64,000 nt of DNA from an uncultured Desulfovibrio sp. (GTDB lineage Bacteria > Desulfobacterota > Desulfovibrionia > Desulfovibrionales > Desulfovibrionaceae), in NCBI GenBank assembly GCA_900547595.1, contig URHE01000002.1, positions 1-64,000 on the forward strand, written 5' to 3'. The notes under the pieces are model-generated. The model made no database searches. It was not told where the DNA came from and saw nothing but the letters and a program-made list of their open reading frames with translations. Both the position numbers and the translations under genes were made by a program. Positions 63,619 through 64,000 of this stretch are shown in pieces (within the stretch, counting starts at the first letter, position 1; each line of letters opens with the position of its first letter).

Positions 63619-64000
63619 GCGGCACGTTTTCGCCTCTGGCGCACATCACGGCCGGAGCATTGACGCCCGATCAGCTTCTCCCGTATGTGCGCGCCGTTTC
63701 CGGGCTGGAAAGCCGCCCCTGCGCGGGGTGCGTGCTCCATCACGGCGGCGGTCATGCGGTGCTTGTGGCCTATCCCGCGGGCACGCCCACTGACGCCGCT
63801 TCCGTTGACGCCGCCGTGGCGGAGGCCCTGGCCCTGCCGGGCCTGGAACACCTCACGATCATTGCCGCCGTCCGTCCGAATGCGGCCCCGGCGGATGCGG
63901 AATGTTCCGTGGATGCCTACTGGTCGCTGCCGCTGCCGCTCCGGCTTCCCGGAGGGCGCGCGGGGCAGAAGCTCCGCAACCTGCTGCGCCGCGCGGCGCG
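63612..64000 (+). CDS. Hypothetical protein, start only (continues beyond window), possibly acyltransferase-like
   Basis: The first 129 codons are visible. ATG at 63612 has a perfect GAGGAGG site and overlaps the TAG of the preceding gene. The sequence has a paired-cysteine CAGC and the histidine-rich LHHGGGHAVLVAYP. Near the window end, AYWSLPLPLRLPGGRAGQKL resembles the entry to a GNAT/FemAB-type domain, as in its neighbour. No firm family can be given from the fragment. Confidence 0.6.
   Translation, partial: MVGGTFSPLAHITAGALTPDQLLPYVRAVSGLESRPCAGCVLHHGGGHAVLVAYPAGTPTDAASVDAAVAEALALPGLEHLTIIAAVRPNAAPADAECSVDAYWSLPLPLRLPGGRAGQKLRNLLRRAA

Overview
This window is GC-rich chromosome from an anaerobic deltaproteobacterium, most likely in the Desulfovibrionaceae. 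The family call is an inference. It rests on the rpoN-hpf-rapZ-EIIA(Man) block, glpABC, a Re-citrate-synthase-type enzyme in an operon with aconitase and isocitrate dehydrogenase, and a YcaO-TPR protein. No rRNA gene is present; there is one tRNA.

Layout. (1) 1-3537: the right end of an integrative mobilizable element. It has a MobV relaxase cut by the window edge, a cluster of GTGGGC motifs, an AlpA-type regulator, two unknown genes and a P4-type integrase against the 3' end of tRNA-Leu(CAG). (2) 3.9-7.5 kb, + strand: rpoN, hpf, rapZ and a mannose-type EIIA. (3) 7.5-14.0 kb, - strand: a repair-rich operon of uvrB, ligA, dapB, a SMUG2-like uracil-DNA glycosylase and an FMN reductase. (4) 14.1-20.2 kb: radA, a CYTH protein, clpS, clpA and aat, the last three forming a complete N-degron module. 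(5) 20.5-24.7 kb: glpABC, closed by a 17-bp hairpin. (6) 24.8-41.1 kb: a visibly more A/T-rich accessory island. (7) 41.3-53.4 kb: a peptide-type binding protein, SNF2/SWIM helicase, tpx, prmA, then a methyltransferase-YcaO-folC-M18 aminopeptidase operon. (8) 53.5-60.2 kb: a membrane protein and the operon Re-citrate synthase-icd-LysE exporter-aconitase. (9) 60.5-64 kb: an O-acetylhomoserine sulfhydrylase, a GNAT-TraB fusion and a gene cut by the window end.

The most interesting region is the island at 26.1-41.1 kb. A ten-gene, overlapping minus-strand operon starts with a ketosynthase III, an acyl carrier protein, a short-chain reductase and a PglD-like acyltransferase, a set suited to making a hydroxyacyl group and placing it on an amino sugar. 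Glycosyltransferases, an asparagine-synthase-like amidotransferase, a radical SAM enzyme and a methyltransferase follow. A second small unit carries a two-domain glycosyltransferase and an SGNH hydrolase fused to a citrate-lyase-ligase nucleotidyltransferase.

Immediately upstream of the first gene lies a 181-bp segment bounded by perfect 21-bp inverted repeats, and a tyrosine recombinase gene sits 159 bp beyond it. The segment holds a near-consensus sigma-70 promoter and a strong ribosome-binding site, both now pointing away from the operon. Inverting the segment on paper turns the promoter into the operon and creates a 33-codon leader whose TGA stop overlaps the ATG of the ketosynthase gene. 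I read this as a recombinase-driven ON/OFF (phase-variable) switch for a surface glycan locus, captured in the OFF orientation.
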